64,000 bases of DNA from assembly GCA_011037195.1 (NCBI GenBank), contig JAAEAF010001531.1, positions 1-64,000 of the forward strand, written 5' to 3'. This document shows, piece after piece, positions 32,501 through 43,850 of the stretch (position 1 is the stretch's first letter; each line of letters starts with the position of its first letter). A program made the translations under genes and the position numbers. The notes beneath the pieces were generated by a model. It worked only from the letters and a program-made list of their open reading frames with translations. It made no database searches and was not told where the DNA came from. The stretch is from Triatoma infestans (Eukaryota; Arthropoda; Insecta; Hemiptera; Reduviidae).

Positions 32501-33750
32501 AAGTAAAAAATAATGTTTGTGCAGTTTTTGAGAAATTTGGGGAAAAAAAAACTGAAGAAAATTCAATTCAATAAAATGGTGGTACTTCTGTTTGGCCGCT
32601 TTTCAAAACATAGGCCGTTTTCTAGTAGCACCTGGACGAAACATCAAAAATGGAATTTTCCAGTTTTGAATTATACTGACACAAAACATATACATCAAAA
32701 TTTTCCAAAAAAAAAATTAAAAAAAGCTTTTTCATTCACAGAGAAAATCTTTTTCACATTTCGCTAAAGTTCTTTACTTTGTCTTCTTCTATTTCCGAAA
32801 GCATTTCTACTCTGCAGCAGTTGTCTTATTCCTACCATTTCCCTCTTCCATTCTATCGGCTCTAACTATCCTGGCTCTTCGTGGCTTGATCCTTCACAAT
32901 TAGGGCAAACTTTACTCTCCATATCGCTTTGAAGTGTTCCTGTTTCCTTCTTCCCCGGCTGTAAGAATTCCAAAAAAAAAATTTCAACCATCTCCTCTAC
33001 CTATCCTTGACAGGCTGACCATACACCTTTTCTTTCAACTGTCTTCGTCGCTGATTCTATTGACTACGTGACTCTTTCTCACCTATTCAATTCTGTTTTC
33101 CCTCTACAGACAGTACATCCTGGCTGCACTTATTACATTCCGTCTATCTCCACCTTAAAAAGTTCTATTTTAAATACTATTTTCTTAATTTTGTTAACAA
33201 TTTTTCCTATTATGTATAATAGTGGACATAAAATAATTATTTATTTACATGAACTATATGACTGTAATAAATATTATGTTCGTTCATGTTTCAGAAATAT
33301 ATATGAATAAATATATATATATAGATACACATATATATAATTTACCTATTTACAATGTCCTCCTTAGATGACCTCTTAAAGTGAAAATTAAAAAAAAAAA
33401 AAAAAAATTACCGTCCTTCAACTATAGAGTAAGCTGAACATTATCTTTAACATTAATTATCGTGTTTAACTAATTACTTTTTACACTTTTATCAAATCAT
33501 GTAATAATATTTTACCTCTAGTGTATATATAGTGAAATATTTATTTAAAAGAAAGTAATACTAATAATTGTTAAACGAATGAATATAATAAATTCACCTC
33601 CAAAATAGTATTGTATAAAAAATTACACTATCTACAATTAATTAACAGGCTAGGAAAAATAAATTCAGAAACAACAGGGAAGACGTACTATTATCAATTT
33701 CTGATAAAAAATTTAGCAATACTATTCATCGAAAAATATTCATCATCACT
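32501..33750. other. no gene recognised; pyrimidine-rich stretch
   Basis: 32770-33150 is unusually C/T-rich (CTTCTTC, CCTCTTCC). I could not match it to a family. The remainder is AT-rich, with a (TA)n run near 33310. Confidence 0.45.
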
Positions 33751-33754
33751 TCAG

Positions 33755-34170
33755 ATGGTCCCGGAAATTGAGTTTTGACCGGAAATACATGTTCTGGGGT
33801 TTCCTGAACACGAAAACAATTTTTTTTTTTTAACGAATAGTCTTAAGTTGTGAGTGTGTGAAAAAAAAATATCTCAAATACAAAAAATAAAAGCGTCAGA
33901 AGCTAGAAACTTCATTACATATATGTATATGCCAAATAATTTCATTTCAAAAACTATTTTCCTGTGGAAAATTTGATTGGTAAACTCCCGGGGAAACAGT
34001 AATGTTCCGTTCAATTTTCCTCTAAAATACCACTTCATTGTATGGTTCCATCATCTATATTATAATCATAATAATAATAATAATAATACACCATTAGAAT
34101 CATTGGTGAAATTCCAAATTTGGAAAAAACCTTTAAAAGTGCAACTTACAGTATAATTTTTCGAGATTTT
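33755..34170 (+). mobile_element. family R variant copy
   Basis: GAGTTTTGACCGGAAATAC, AACGAATAGTC, ATCTCAAATACAAAA, AAATTTGATTGG, TTTTCCTCTAAAATACC, TTTAAAAGTGCAAC. Ends at the next R palindrome (head-to-tail). An (AAT)n run at 34071-34087 sits inside it. Confidence 0.75.
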
Positions 34171-34280
34171 ACTTTCTCTTATTCCTAGTAACAGGAAGTA
34201 TTGTAATCGTGTCAAATTTTCGATATCGATTTTTCACCGGAAATATCCGTTTTGAGGTCCCCTGAGACCAAAAAAAAAAT

Positions 34281-34320
<40 letters not shown>

Positions 34321-35122
34321 CGTGTGTGGCAACTGTCAAAATTCCTCAACCGGAAGTATCACTTTACTATTTTTTTTTTTTTTCTTTCTTTATTGCGATT
34401 TTCTCAAAACTGGCTCGGATGATTTTCTTGAAACTTGGTATATCAAATACGCATACAAAATTTGATGACGTTCAACTTTTATTTGAAACATTTCTCCAAA
34501 AAAAAAAAAAAAAAATTCATTTAAGGGCAGTTTTGGGAGAGTGGTAGGGTTTTAGGTTTTCTTCTAAAGTACTATTTCAGTTTACTATACAATTCTATCA
34601 TCTAAATAATATTAATTAGAATTAAATATGATGCTGAAATTCCGAGTTTGAAAAAAATCGGATGACGGTAAGTGCGTTTTTTACTGAAATGTATTTTTTA
34701 GTTTTCTGGTATTTTTTCGAAAACGGATACAATTATTTTCTTTAACGTAGGTATATGTGTAATATACATATAAAGAGCTACAACTTTTAATTGAAACATT
34801 TCTGCTGGTAAGGTCATTTAAAGGGGGCTTTTTGGGGGAGAGGTGGCGTTATGTTTATCTCTAAACTGCTATCTTAGTTGATTATACAATCCTATCATCC
34901 AAACAAAATTAATTAGAAATAAATAGATGGCCAAAATGCCGAGTTTCAAGAAAATTAGTAAACCGGAAGTGCGCTTTTACTGAACAATTTTTCAGTTTTT
35001 GACGAAATCCAACGAATTTCATTAAATGTGGTACACTAACTCTAAAATTTTGTCAATTTCAATTTGGAAAACTGGAGTAAGAGAAAGTTGTGTGAGTGTT
35101 TCATATGATTTTTTTTTTTTTT
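34171..35122 (+). mobile_element. family R, full-length copy
   Basis: Palindrome 34171-34200; microsatellite (TG)n(CG)n at 34280-34328; landmarks CCGGAAGTATC (34350), GACGGTAAGTGCG (34664) and AACCGGAAGTGCGC (34963), i.e. about 305 bp apart. The end has AGTAAGAGAAAGTTG and GTGTGAGTGTTTCATA, then a T-run. Confidence 0.87.
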
Positions 35123-35315
35123 GGAATTTTCTCAAAAACGACATTAACTATTCCATTCAAACTTGGAATGCTAACTGCCCAGATATAAATCTACCTCTTT
35201 TATATGGAACATCCCCTTCCACCACAAAAAAAAATTATTTCAGGTAGTTTTGCGAAATTTGTTCACTCCGCGCAGTAAGAAAAAAATCATGTGAGCGATG
35301 TACACCAGATTTTTG
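35123..35315 (+). mobile_element. second R-type 3' end
   Basis: CTCAAAAACGACATTAACTA, CCAGATATAAATCTACC and TTCACTCCGCGCAGTAAG, ending in ATGTGAGCGATGTACACCAGA and a T-run: a diverged R tail directly behind a complete copy. Confidence 0.65.
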
Positions 35316-36224
35316 CTGGATTATAATCGATATTGCAAAATGGAATCAGTGAAGATTATCATTTAGTTCTTACTCTCCTCACAAAATAAATAAAGAATTT
35401 TACAAAAATATAACTAAATATGTAAAAATAGGTTTGGCAACATGTTACTTTTGTAGACACTCGTATATGACGTGCAACCTTGATGAAACCTGTCAGTAAC
35501 AACAAGGTTAACTAAGTAGAGAGAGAGAGAGCGAGTGTGAAGGAGTGAGAGTGAGTAACTACTGCATCAAATACATAACTTCAAGTGAAGCGGGTTGTTG
35601 GCAGTGGAAGAGGCTTGACAGGAGGGCGGCCACAGTTACGAAGGCAGGGCTCAATGTCAAGGTTCGGTTAAATATATTCAACTTGAGGAACTTGTGTGTT
35701 TCTTTTTGCTGATATTATAGTTTTACTTCTTCTTCTTTTCTGTACATATTTATTTCTTTAGGGGATTTATTTATCTGACCGCTGCACAATGTATTCTAAC
35801 GATTCTTGCTACTATTTTCAAATTGGAAACTTGGAAGGGGTTCCTAAATATCAGCCTAACAATTTAGAGAAATAATTTGTGTGGATACAATTATGCAGAT
35901 TCTTTTACTGGAAGATCTAGTTGAGAGATATTATTCAAATTCTGCATTTTTATTACATTCAACAACATTAGAAAGTGAATGAGACCTTTCCCCAGCACCT
36001 CCCTAATAATCCCTATTATTAATTTTTTTATTTTTTATTTTTTTACCAGAAAATTCTATATTCTATAAATAAACCGTCAAAGAACTATTAATCAAAGAAG
36101 ATATTTATATATAAATTCTTAAGTTGGCATCACTGATACCAGTTTAAAACAGCTGTTTCAAAATACGACCCAAAACTCATCCCAAAATTATGTCATTTAT
36201 ACGACCATTCTTTCTAGTACAAAT
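35316..36224. other. no gene recognised
   Basis: A (GA)n stretch at 35517-35535 and a GC-richer patch at 35580-35660 without a family match. Confidence 0.5.
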
Positions 36225-37020
36225 GCCAAGTAGAAACTGAATACTTGAAAAAATCACGTTTTAATCGTTTTCGAGAAAATTTAAAAAAAAAACATCAGAA
36301 CGTATTCTATAAAGTCGCGATTCCTATTTTAGTAGAAGTTTCTTTAAAATTAGAATTCTAGAAATATTTCTATATAATAATATCTCTGTGTTACCTTTAT
36401 ATTAGGGGCTTGTATGGCTGAAGTGTCGCATCTTTGGAGAGGAGACGCCTGCAAACCTGAGCCAGAGACCCCTCTCGGGTCTATTAAGTCTATTAAGGCA
36501 GACTTGAGTCTATTGAGGCTCGAGAGGGCGCTGTGATGGCAGGTGCTCTTAACCGACCACCTAGGAGCCTCCCCAGATCCCAAAGTTCAAATAAAGGACA
36601 GGGCTGGAGAAGTCTCCAACTTAGGGGGTACCACAATAGACCCCTGAAGTTCGCACTGGCGTAGGCTGAACAGCCAATCCCCCCCCTCAGAATCTAATCT
36701 ACCTTTATATTACCTCTCTCTCTATATATATGAAAATCAATTTTCTCGAATAAAACGTTGCAAATAAAGTGATCCACATTTTATCTGTATAGAAAGTATG
36801 CGTAGATTATAGAAAATCATTGGAGCCGTTTTCCAGTAAATCAGAAAAACTGAAGAAAAAAAAAAACATTCAGTAAAGTGGCACTTCCGGTTGATGAATT
36901 TTGCCCGAAATCTTTGTGTCTGATGCGGTGTGGTATTAACTTAACGGAACACCAAGTTGAAGCTTCCCGCAACTTTTTGTTTTTGAGATATTCTTTTTAT
37001 ACTCTCTACACAGATACGCA

Positions 37021-37063
<43 letters not shown>

Positions 37064-37164
37064 ATATATATATGTAGAACATTTTCCAAAAACCACTTTT
37101 TTGGACTCGGAGGACCTCAAAACCTGTATATCTGTTGAAAACTCAATTTCGATTTTTATTTATT
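36225..37164 (-). mobile_element. family R copy with an insertion
   Basis: Pieces at 36225-36390 and 36713-37164 on the minus strand: TTTCGAGAAAATT; GGCACTTCCGGTTGATGAA (36886); AAACGG-type block; expanded CA run at 37020-37061; AACCACTTTTTTGGACTC; GACCTCAAAACC. This subfamily (TTGCCCGAAATCTTTGTGTCTGATGC region) recurs at 57000-57595. Confidence 0.75.
36405..36699 (-). mobile_element. 295-bp GC-rich insertion with 13-bp target-site duplication
   Basis: TACCTTTATATTA at 36392-36404 is repeated exactly at 36700-36712. The insert contains on the minus strand a tRNA-like segment: an A-box-like TAGGTGGTCGGTTAAGAGC followed about 40 bp later by a B-box-like CTCGAGCCTC (within about 36490-36570). 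It has no poly(A), and the tRNA-like part is internal, not terminal. It is a SINE or LINE-derived insertion. The strand is inferred from the tRNA-like boxes. Confidence 0.72.
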
Positions 37165-37177
37165 TATTTCCATCTTT

Positions 37178-37502
37178 GGGGCTCCTGCCGGATCCATTTT
37201 GTAGAGTCTGTGGGACAGAGGAGGAAACACCCATCTATCTTATGACTGATTGTTTGGGTTTTGAGGAAATTAGGTTCAGGAGCTTTGGTCGGAATAGGAT
37301 ATCTGTGGAAGAGCTTAGGCTATTTCCGCTTAAGGTTATTGTCCGATTTATTCGGACTGCGGTGAATCTTAGATGGATTAGATCCGGGTCTGGATTTTTG
37401 TTATAGACCCGGCTTGTTGTTGTTTTTCTTGGGGTAGCTATATGGGCCCAGTGAGGCTTTGGATAGCGTAGGGTTTCCCTCCCCACAGACAAATAATAAT
37501 AC
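37178..37502 (+). mobile_element. 325-bp LINE 3'-end module
   Basis: Same module as 24133-24460: the last ORF2 codons with FCRVCGTEEETPIYLMTDC (histidine of the finger changed to tyrosine), stop at 37404, 3'UTR and (AAT)n. Flanks TATTTCCATCTTT at 37165-37177 and 37503-37515 are a 13-bp target-site duplication. Both modules begin at GGGGCTC-TGCCGG. Confidence 0.9.
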
Positions 37503-37574
37503 TATTTCCATCTTTTGGACGATACCTGAGCTTGCGCTCATACTCGCCGCCCGTAATGCATGTACATAGTGAAC

Positions 37575-37645
37575 TGAACTCATTTTCAGAAATCTGGCAC
37601 GTTCGCAATACTTCCTCTATTGCTATTATTACTAATAGAGGAAGT
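37575..37645 (-). mobile_element. family R 5'-end fragment
   Basis: CTCATTTTCAGAAATCTGGCACG, CGCAATACTTCCTCT and a palindromic ATTACTAATAGAGGAAGT end, minus strand. Confidence 0.65.
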
Positions 37646-39285
37646 AAAAAAATACATAACAAACAAATCAATATAATTTATAACAGCTTGTCATTTATAA
37701 TGATTTCAAATGATACTAAAAATTGAAATAACACTCACTCAAATAACGGTAAATCAAAGGGGAAAAAACCTGCATAATAAAAAAGATCCTTAATTATATT
37801 AAACTGCATTCCACATAATTGCATCCAAATGTAGCACAAAATAAGAACTCCTTAAGATGTTTTATCCATTAAAAAAAAATATATATTCACCTATGTATCA
37901 ATGTATTTTATCACACAATTCTGATCAAACTATTCAATTAATGCAGGAAGAAATATATATATATATATGACCATTCAAACATGATTATAAATAAGAGCTA
38001 ACAATGTTTAATTGAATCCCCCTTTGTATATTTTTTTTAATTAGTTTTAAAATACAAAACAAAACATTCTTTGAAATGAAGTCTTTTTTGTTTGTTTAAA
38101 TAGAATTATATAAAAACAATTACGTACATTTTACAATTAACTAAATGCAAATAATACAATAAATAAAACTTAACTATTTAAAATAAATTAATTATACAAT
38201 AAAAATAAATTGCTTTTTAAAACAATAAATCTTTTTAAAAAGGTCTGTTTGCGAAATTTAAGTTTTTAAAATCGTAATTTAGATTGTTAATAAGTTTGTG
38301 TGTCTGTGTATTGATAAAAGTAACTATTTGTAACTAATGTTGCAAATAACAAAAAAAAGTCAAGTATTATTAATTCTAATTTTTATCTACTACATAATAT
38401 TTTATTTCTGTGTGATTCAGAATTAGTGATAGGCCATACAATTAAGGATAAAATGATTTATAATTAATGTTCAATCTACCAAACTAATTATTCAAAAATA
38501 TTTCTTAAATTAAATCAAATTTTATTTAATTCTACTAAAATATAACAAACATTTTCAAGTCGAATAATATATCCTATTTATTTGGATTGGTTTATATAAT
38601 TTATTTCAATGTATCCATTGTATTTGTTTATATATTTGATTTACTTTAACTTATATATATTGTAATATGTGTAACTCGAGGAGAAATGATAAATAATTAT
38701 TATGATATTTATGTTAAATATAAATTAACAAAAATTACATTTTTGTATAAGGTGAAATTTGGGGTTTTTGAAGGTTGGGTGAAAACAATAGGGAACAGTT
38801 ATAAAGGTAGAATACCTTCAGTTACAATAAAAGGAATTTCCCTTCCTTTCACTCTTCAGTGGAGGGAGGGATTATATAAATCTAGGGCCAGAAATAGTGA
38901 GGGATCAAATTTGTAGTGATGAGAAATCTGTGTATAGGACAAAGCAGTGCAATCCGAAAATGTATAATAGTGACATGGTGCAAACCCAACCTTCAACAAA
39001 TTTTTATATGTAAGTCTTATTATGAATTAATCCCTCTAATTTTGGTTTTATCTTAAGACAAGATTTGATACTAACTTATTAACTTATTTTGTTATTATTA
39101 AATATATACATGATAATAATGAGCTATGTATGATTTATTTCACATCCTCTCCTAGTTCAGGTGAACTCAGACCTCACGAGATCCCTTTAGAGAAGATTTA
39201 CATTATAAATTCTAATTATTTAATTATTAATTAAATTTACCCCCCCAATAAATAATATTACAATATATATAAGTATAGTTAATAA
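37646..39285. other. AT-rich spacer, nothing recognised
   Basis: Long AT-rich stretch. The 76-codon frame at 38686-38916 has no family I recognise. Confidence 0.5.
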
Positions 39286-39549
39286 TGAGATGTTTGTACG
39301 GCAATGGCCAGAGGAGTTTTTGTACGGCAATGGCCAGAAAAAGAATATTTTGTTGCTCTACGTTTCGGGGTACCATTGGTGCCCTTCTTCAGGAGCTCTG
39401 TAAAAATTTTTTCTGATAAATCTATGTACTTTTTAATAACTACTATGCTGTAGAATATTGTATTTTCGCCAATGGTACCCGAAACGTAGAGCAACAAAGA
39501 ATTCTTTTTCTTTAAAAACTTCTCTGGCCATTGCCGTACAAACATCTCA
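39286..39549. mobile_element. Penelope-type foldback (type C) with hammerhead
   Basis: Outer arms AATGAGATGTTTGTACGGC / its complement (39286-39304 and 39532-39549) and inner arms GTTGCTCTACGTTTCGGG / its complement enclose an AT-rich centre. The left arm contains an extra 25-bp copy of GTACGGCAATGGCCAGA (at 39297 and 39322). The left arm encodes a complete small hammerhead on the minus strand; the right arm keeps only its 3' half (GGTACCCGAAACGTAGAGC). Confidence 0.78.
39355..39396 (-). ncRNA. small hammerhead ribozyme motif, complete
   Basis: Minus strand: stem I GCTC (39393-39396) with GAGC (39355-39358); core CTGAAGA (39386-39392); stem II GGG-C-ACC / GGT-A-CCC around AAT; GAAA; then CGTA (39359-39362) giving stem III ACGU, a 4-nt palindrome without a loop, and the cleavage triplet GUA. 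Every conserved core position fits the CUGANGA/GAAA/UH pattern. The missing stem-III loop implies cleavage as a dimer if active. Confidence 0.8.
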
Positions 39550-39699
39550 TTGTAATTTTAAGGTCTGACGATTTGTATACTATACTTATAATACTTTAAA
39601 TTTTCGAGTATATCAAAAATTTCTTCTGGAAAAGAACTTGAAGTGAAATTTCAAGTTTTGAACTTTATGAGATTTTCCGTTAATCAGTTATTATTATAC

Positions 39700-41046
39700 C
39701 GTGGCCACTTTAAAATCATATAAACGATATTAATTAGAATTAAATATGTTGTAGAAAAATTACGAGTTTGAAGTACTTTCTCTTACTCCTCCTAGTAAGA
39801 GAGGAAGTATTGTAATCGTGCCAAATTTTCGATATCGAGTTTCCACCGGAAATATCTGTTTTGAGGTCCCCTGAGTCCAAAAAAGTGGTTTTTAGCAAAT
39901 AGTCTGTGAGTGTGTTTGTATGTATGTATGTGAACAGCATAGCTCAAAAACGAAAAATCACAGAAAGTTCAAACTTGATATTCCGTTTACGTATATAATG
40001 GAGCTGATGAGGAGAGAAATTAGGTTTGATTAATTAGACGAGATATGAAGACACTGTTATAATTTAGCTATAAGTTTACACTGACTGCACTGGACTTGTA
40101 ATGATTTTATAGAATAAAAGGTGAGAGTAGAGATATGACACGATGCGATGTATGGTTGAATCTGATAGATAGATATATCTCCTTTAGGTAGATTCTCACT
40201 GACTTATATACAGGTTCTCCCACTCTAGCCTGCTTAAGTCAAAGAGTACCAGAGAGGGTCTGTTTTCTCTCTCTTAATTCTTTCTCTTGCCATTACAAGG
40301 TATATAAGCGGTCAAAATTCGGCAACCGAAGTACCACTTTACTAAATAGTTTTTTCACTTTTTTGCAATATTTTCCAAAATGGCTTTTCTTTAAACTTCT
40401 AAGATCAACTTTTTCGGGAAAATGCATTTAGGGACACTTTTAGGGAGGGGGTTGGGTTGGTTTGTCCTCTAAAGTGCTACTTCAGTTTATTACACAATTC
40501 TATCATCTAAATAATATTAATTAGAATTAAATATGTTGTTGAAATTCCGAGTTTGAAAAAAAATCGAAAGACCGGAAGTGCATTTTTACTGAAATGTATT
40601 TTTCAGTTTCTCTGTATATTTTTCCTAAAACGGCTCTAACGATTTTCTTTAGACTACGAATGTGAACTACACATATAAAGAGCTACAACTTTTATTTGAA
40701 ACATTTCTACTGGTGATGTCATTTAAGCGGGTATTTGGTGGAGGGGTGGGGTTATGATTTACTCTAAAGTGCTATCATAGTTGATTATACATACAATTCT
40801 ACCATCCAAACAAAATTAATTTAGAAATAAATAGATGGCCAAAATTCCGAGTTTCAAGAAAATTTGGTAAACCGGAAATGCTCTTTTACTGAACATTTTA
40901 TTCAGTTTTTCGACAAACTCAACAAGGAATTTCATCAAATTTGGTACAGAAACCATAAAATTTGTCAATTAGGTACAATTTTGAAAAAAAGATTGGAGTA
41001 AGAGAAAGTTGTGTGATTGTTTCACACCAGATTTTTTTTTTTTTTT
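39700..41046 (+). mobile_element. family R copy, full length, interrupted
   Basis: The palindrome is at 39774-39808, and ATTAGAATTAAATATGTTG immediately before it belongs to another R piece. The body is broken by an insertion at 39998-40299, then continues with landmarks at about 40572 (ACCGGAAGTGC) and 40870 (AACCGGAAATGC). The tail at 40996-41046 has GAGTAAGAGAAAGTTG and GTGTGATTGTTTCACAC. Confidence 0.85.
39998..40299. mobile_element. 302-bp insertion with 7-bp target-site duplication
   Basis: GTATATA occurs at 39991-39997 and 40300-40306, exactly where the R sequence is split. The insert has no visible inverted ends, poly(A) or tRNA boxes, so its class is unknown. Confidence 0.65.
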
Positions 41047-41668
41047 ACTGAAAAGTATGTTATTCAGTTTTCAGCTATTTTCTCAAAAATTAGGTCCAAT
41101 GATTTTCTTTAAACTAAAGATGTAAACTATACATATAAAGAGCTAAAACTTTTATTCGAAACATTTCTCTGGGTAAAGTCATTTAAGGGGAGCTTTTCGG
41201 AGAGTGGTGGGATTATGTTTTCCTCTAAAGTGCTATTCTAATTTATTATATAATTTGTCATCTAAATAGAATTAAATGTGTTACCAATAATTCGTGTTTC
41301 AAAAGAAAATGACTAAAAAGAAGGTGCGTTTTTAATGACAGATTTTTTTGTGTTTTTTTCAGTTTTCGCGATTATCACCAATAAAACACCGACGAATTCA
41401 TTGAATTGGGTACACTAACTGTAAGTGATATAAAGATCACTTACGTTTGAAACTTTTTTCCTAGAAATCCATTTAAAGAAGTATTTGGAGGAGGAGGAGG
41501 AAATAATGCTTTCCTCCAAAAAAAGTCATTTTATTAAGTTTCAATTCTCCCATTGATATAATAAAACTGAATTTAATACATTATAAGTTTGAAGAAAATT
41601 TATCAATTACAATTTTGTTAATTACAGTAGAGCAAGTCGTATGGAGTGTTTCATACCAGATTTTTTTG
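41047..41668 (+). mobile_element. family R fragment behind the full copy
   Basis: A further unit (CTACACATATAAAGAGC-like, TTTTCCTCTAAAGTGC) and an R end: GTAGAGCAAGTCGTATGGAGTGTTTCATACCAGA and a T-run at 41630-41668. Confidence 0.75.
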
Positions 41669-41790
41669 TTTTCTTTTTTAAGTTGAAAATAGTGGTTAGC
41701 ACAATTATGTATTTATTACCTATAGACATTGATAAAATATGCGTAATTGCAAATAATGCAGTGGGACAACGGAAGACTGATAAATAATTA

Positions 41791-43201
41791 CAGTCGAACC
41801 TCTCAATAACGGGCACTGGCGGGACAAAGCAAAGTGGCCACTATTTGGAGGTGGCCGTTAGAAGGAGGGATTTAAAAATGTACATAACAATTGCATAATT
41901 ATTCTGCTATATGATGTGCAAAACAAATATGTTAGCAATATAAATTTACAATGTATTTTTTCTCCACATTTAACTTTTTTTATCACTTTATAAACAGTAA
42001 ATTTTTGCTACACTTGATGAACATCTTTACTATCACTCTTCAACATTGCAAAAATAATCACTAATTTTTTTTTTGCACACCTTTTTTATTTTTTCAAAAC
42101 GTATTATTTTGGAAGTTCACATTGCACTTCACTCACTGCTTGGAAGATGGTTGTGTGATTTTCTTTTTTTATAAACTTTTTCAGTGAATTGATCATTTCA
42201 AGAGCTTGATTATAATTTTTTGGGATGTTTTCGTCTGTATCATCATTTCCTGAAGGTTCACTTTCTGTTTCGTCATCTGAAATGGCTTCTTCAGCGTCGG
42301 CTAATTTTTCAGCTATATAATGCTACACATCTGGCGTGGAATTGCAGATTGGAATTTGATCCTCGATTGATAGATATTCCTGAACGCTCATATCACAGGT
42401 GAATGCGTTCAGCAAATCCAGCAGTTGTTGTTCAGCATAATCATACCTGATGAATGCTCTTCAAAGTCAGACGAAAATCCTGCTTGCAAAAAACATTTAC
42501 GCACGGTGTCAAGTTTGACCTCTTTCACAGCTGACAAAATCCACATTAAAGCGTCTAAAATGGAAACTTTTTTGGCTAATTCCCCTACGTTTTGAGCGGT
42601 TTCAACATGCGAAATTAGACGACGGAGAATTAACTTCCTGTAGTATTGTTTGAAGGCCTTTATTATTCCCAAATCCATTGGCTGGCATACCAAACTGGTA
42701 TTCGGGGGTAAAAAGATAACCTTGACGTTGGACTGTTGCAAATCTGACGGATGGCAAGCTGCGTTGTCCATGAACAATAGGATTTTCCTGTTCTTGCTCT
42801 TTATCTTCCGGTTCAAATTGTCTAGCCATTCAGACATTATCTCCGTTGTCATCCAGGCAGTTTTGTTGGCCTTATAAGATATCTTCAATTTCTCTAGTTG
42901 AATGTTGTTCGTCCAAAGTAATATTGAAAAATGATCCATGGTTTTTAATATAAACCAAAACAGGTAAGAGACACGACCCATTGTTCTTTTACGAATTTTT
43001 AATAATAAGGTGGTCGTTTGTGGGAGGTGAAACATATAATCCGTTCCCGAAAATCAATGCCCGCGGTCGCTTTGTAGAGTGACCGTTAGACAGAGGTCTT
43101 TGTATACAGAAAGTGTATAGGGGTAAAATGGGGAAATCCAAAAACTGCCCGTAAATGGAGGTGGCCGCTAGTGAGAATGCCCTTTATAGGAGGCTCGACT
43201 G
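41791..43201 (-). mobile_element. Tigger/pogo-type DNA transposon, internally deleted
   Basis: A 1,411-bp element flanked by TA (41789-41790 and 43202-43203). The ends are inverted repeats: CAGTCGAACCTCTCAATAAC at the left and, on the other strand, CAGTCGAGCCTCCTATAAAG at the right, with GGAGGTGGCC motifs just inside both. Full Tigger elements are usually well over 2 kb; here the DNA for the transposase N-terminus is absent. Cut-and-paste transposition into TA is the known mode of this superfamily. Confidence 0.9.
42104..43035 (-). pseudogene. Tigger-type transposase, C-terminal half
   Basis: The intact frame 42409-43035 (208 codons) begins inside the catalytic domain. LLFMDNAACHP carries the second catalytic aspartate, and LPPNTSLVCQPMDLGIIKAF the third. 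The CENP-B-type DNA-binding half and the first catalytic aspartate are missing. At about 42440 a frameshift ends the long frame. In the other frame the tail continues (AEQQLLDLLNAF, VQEYLSIEDQ, one TAG, then an acidic EEAISDDETESEPS region) to TAA at 42104-42106, which is the typical acidic tail of these proteins. The element cannot move itself but could be mobilised in trans. Confidence 0.88.
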
Positions 43202-43203
43202 TA

Positions 43204-43585
43204 TATAAATGTGAAATTCAAAAATTCATAAATTTTTGTTTCATTACATATTTATTCTTTTCTTCTTTAGGATTAGGTTTTATTTATTTATTTATTTGCT
43301 TCTGTCTCTCTTGTTAGGTCTGGGATGCTTGTGCGGGTTGTATGTAATTTATTGTCTTTATGGGTGTGGGTGCGAACTTGTATATAGTTCTTGCCTCTGC
43401 TTCTTTGGCTGTCTTGTTTGTTGTCACGTGTTTCTCTTGTTATCTAGGTATTATATTGTTATCTACGGTTGCCAGCCTTCAGTTGTCCTACATTGCAAAG
43501 AGAAAAGTACAAGAGAAAACTAAATATTCTTAAATTATATTTCGCTTTCTCTTTTTGCGAAATTGAATTTTTTTTGACTGAAAAT
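43204..43585. other. no gene recognised
   Basis: T- and G-rich sequence. The frame at 43236-43523 is low-complexity (many C, L, Y) and is not called. Confidence 0.5.
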
Positions 43586-43589
43586 TGAT

Positions 43590-43850
43590 TGTTGGACAAA
43601 ATATTAAGAAATATCGCAGGAAAGGGAAACTTGATATTCCGCTTAGGAACCCCGTTAATTCCATCAACCAAAAGTGCGGACTTTACTGAAGGCTTTTTTT
43701 TTTTCTTCTTTAGTTTTAAAAATGATTCTGAAGAAACCATACACTCCCTCTCAAACTTTTTTTTGGTCTCCGGGTACTTTTCAAAACACATATATTTCCG
43801 GTGAAAACTAGAAAATTTGACATTATCACAACACCTCCTCCAGTTATGCC
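43590..43850. mobile_element. two inverted family R pieces
   Basis: The plus-strand part (about 43600-43700) has AAACTTGATATTCCGCTTAGG and CAACCAAAAGTGCGGAC. The minus-strand part (about 43760-43845) has TATATTTCCGGTGAAAAC and AAATTTGACATTATCACAAC. Confidence 0.65.

Noticed and set aside
32770..33150. Possible coding relic in the pyrimidine-rich stretch
   Set aside because: Neither strand gives a motif-bearing frame longer than chance.
38686..38916. A 76-codon plus-strand frame in AT-rich DNA
   Set aside because: No recognisable family and no supporting signals; consistent with chance.
39998..40030. Possible hammerhead (CTGATGAGGAGAGAAA) at the start of the 302-bp insertion
   Set aside because: Core words are present by chance; no stem I partner, no real stem II and no cleavage triplet after a stem III.
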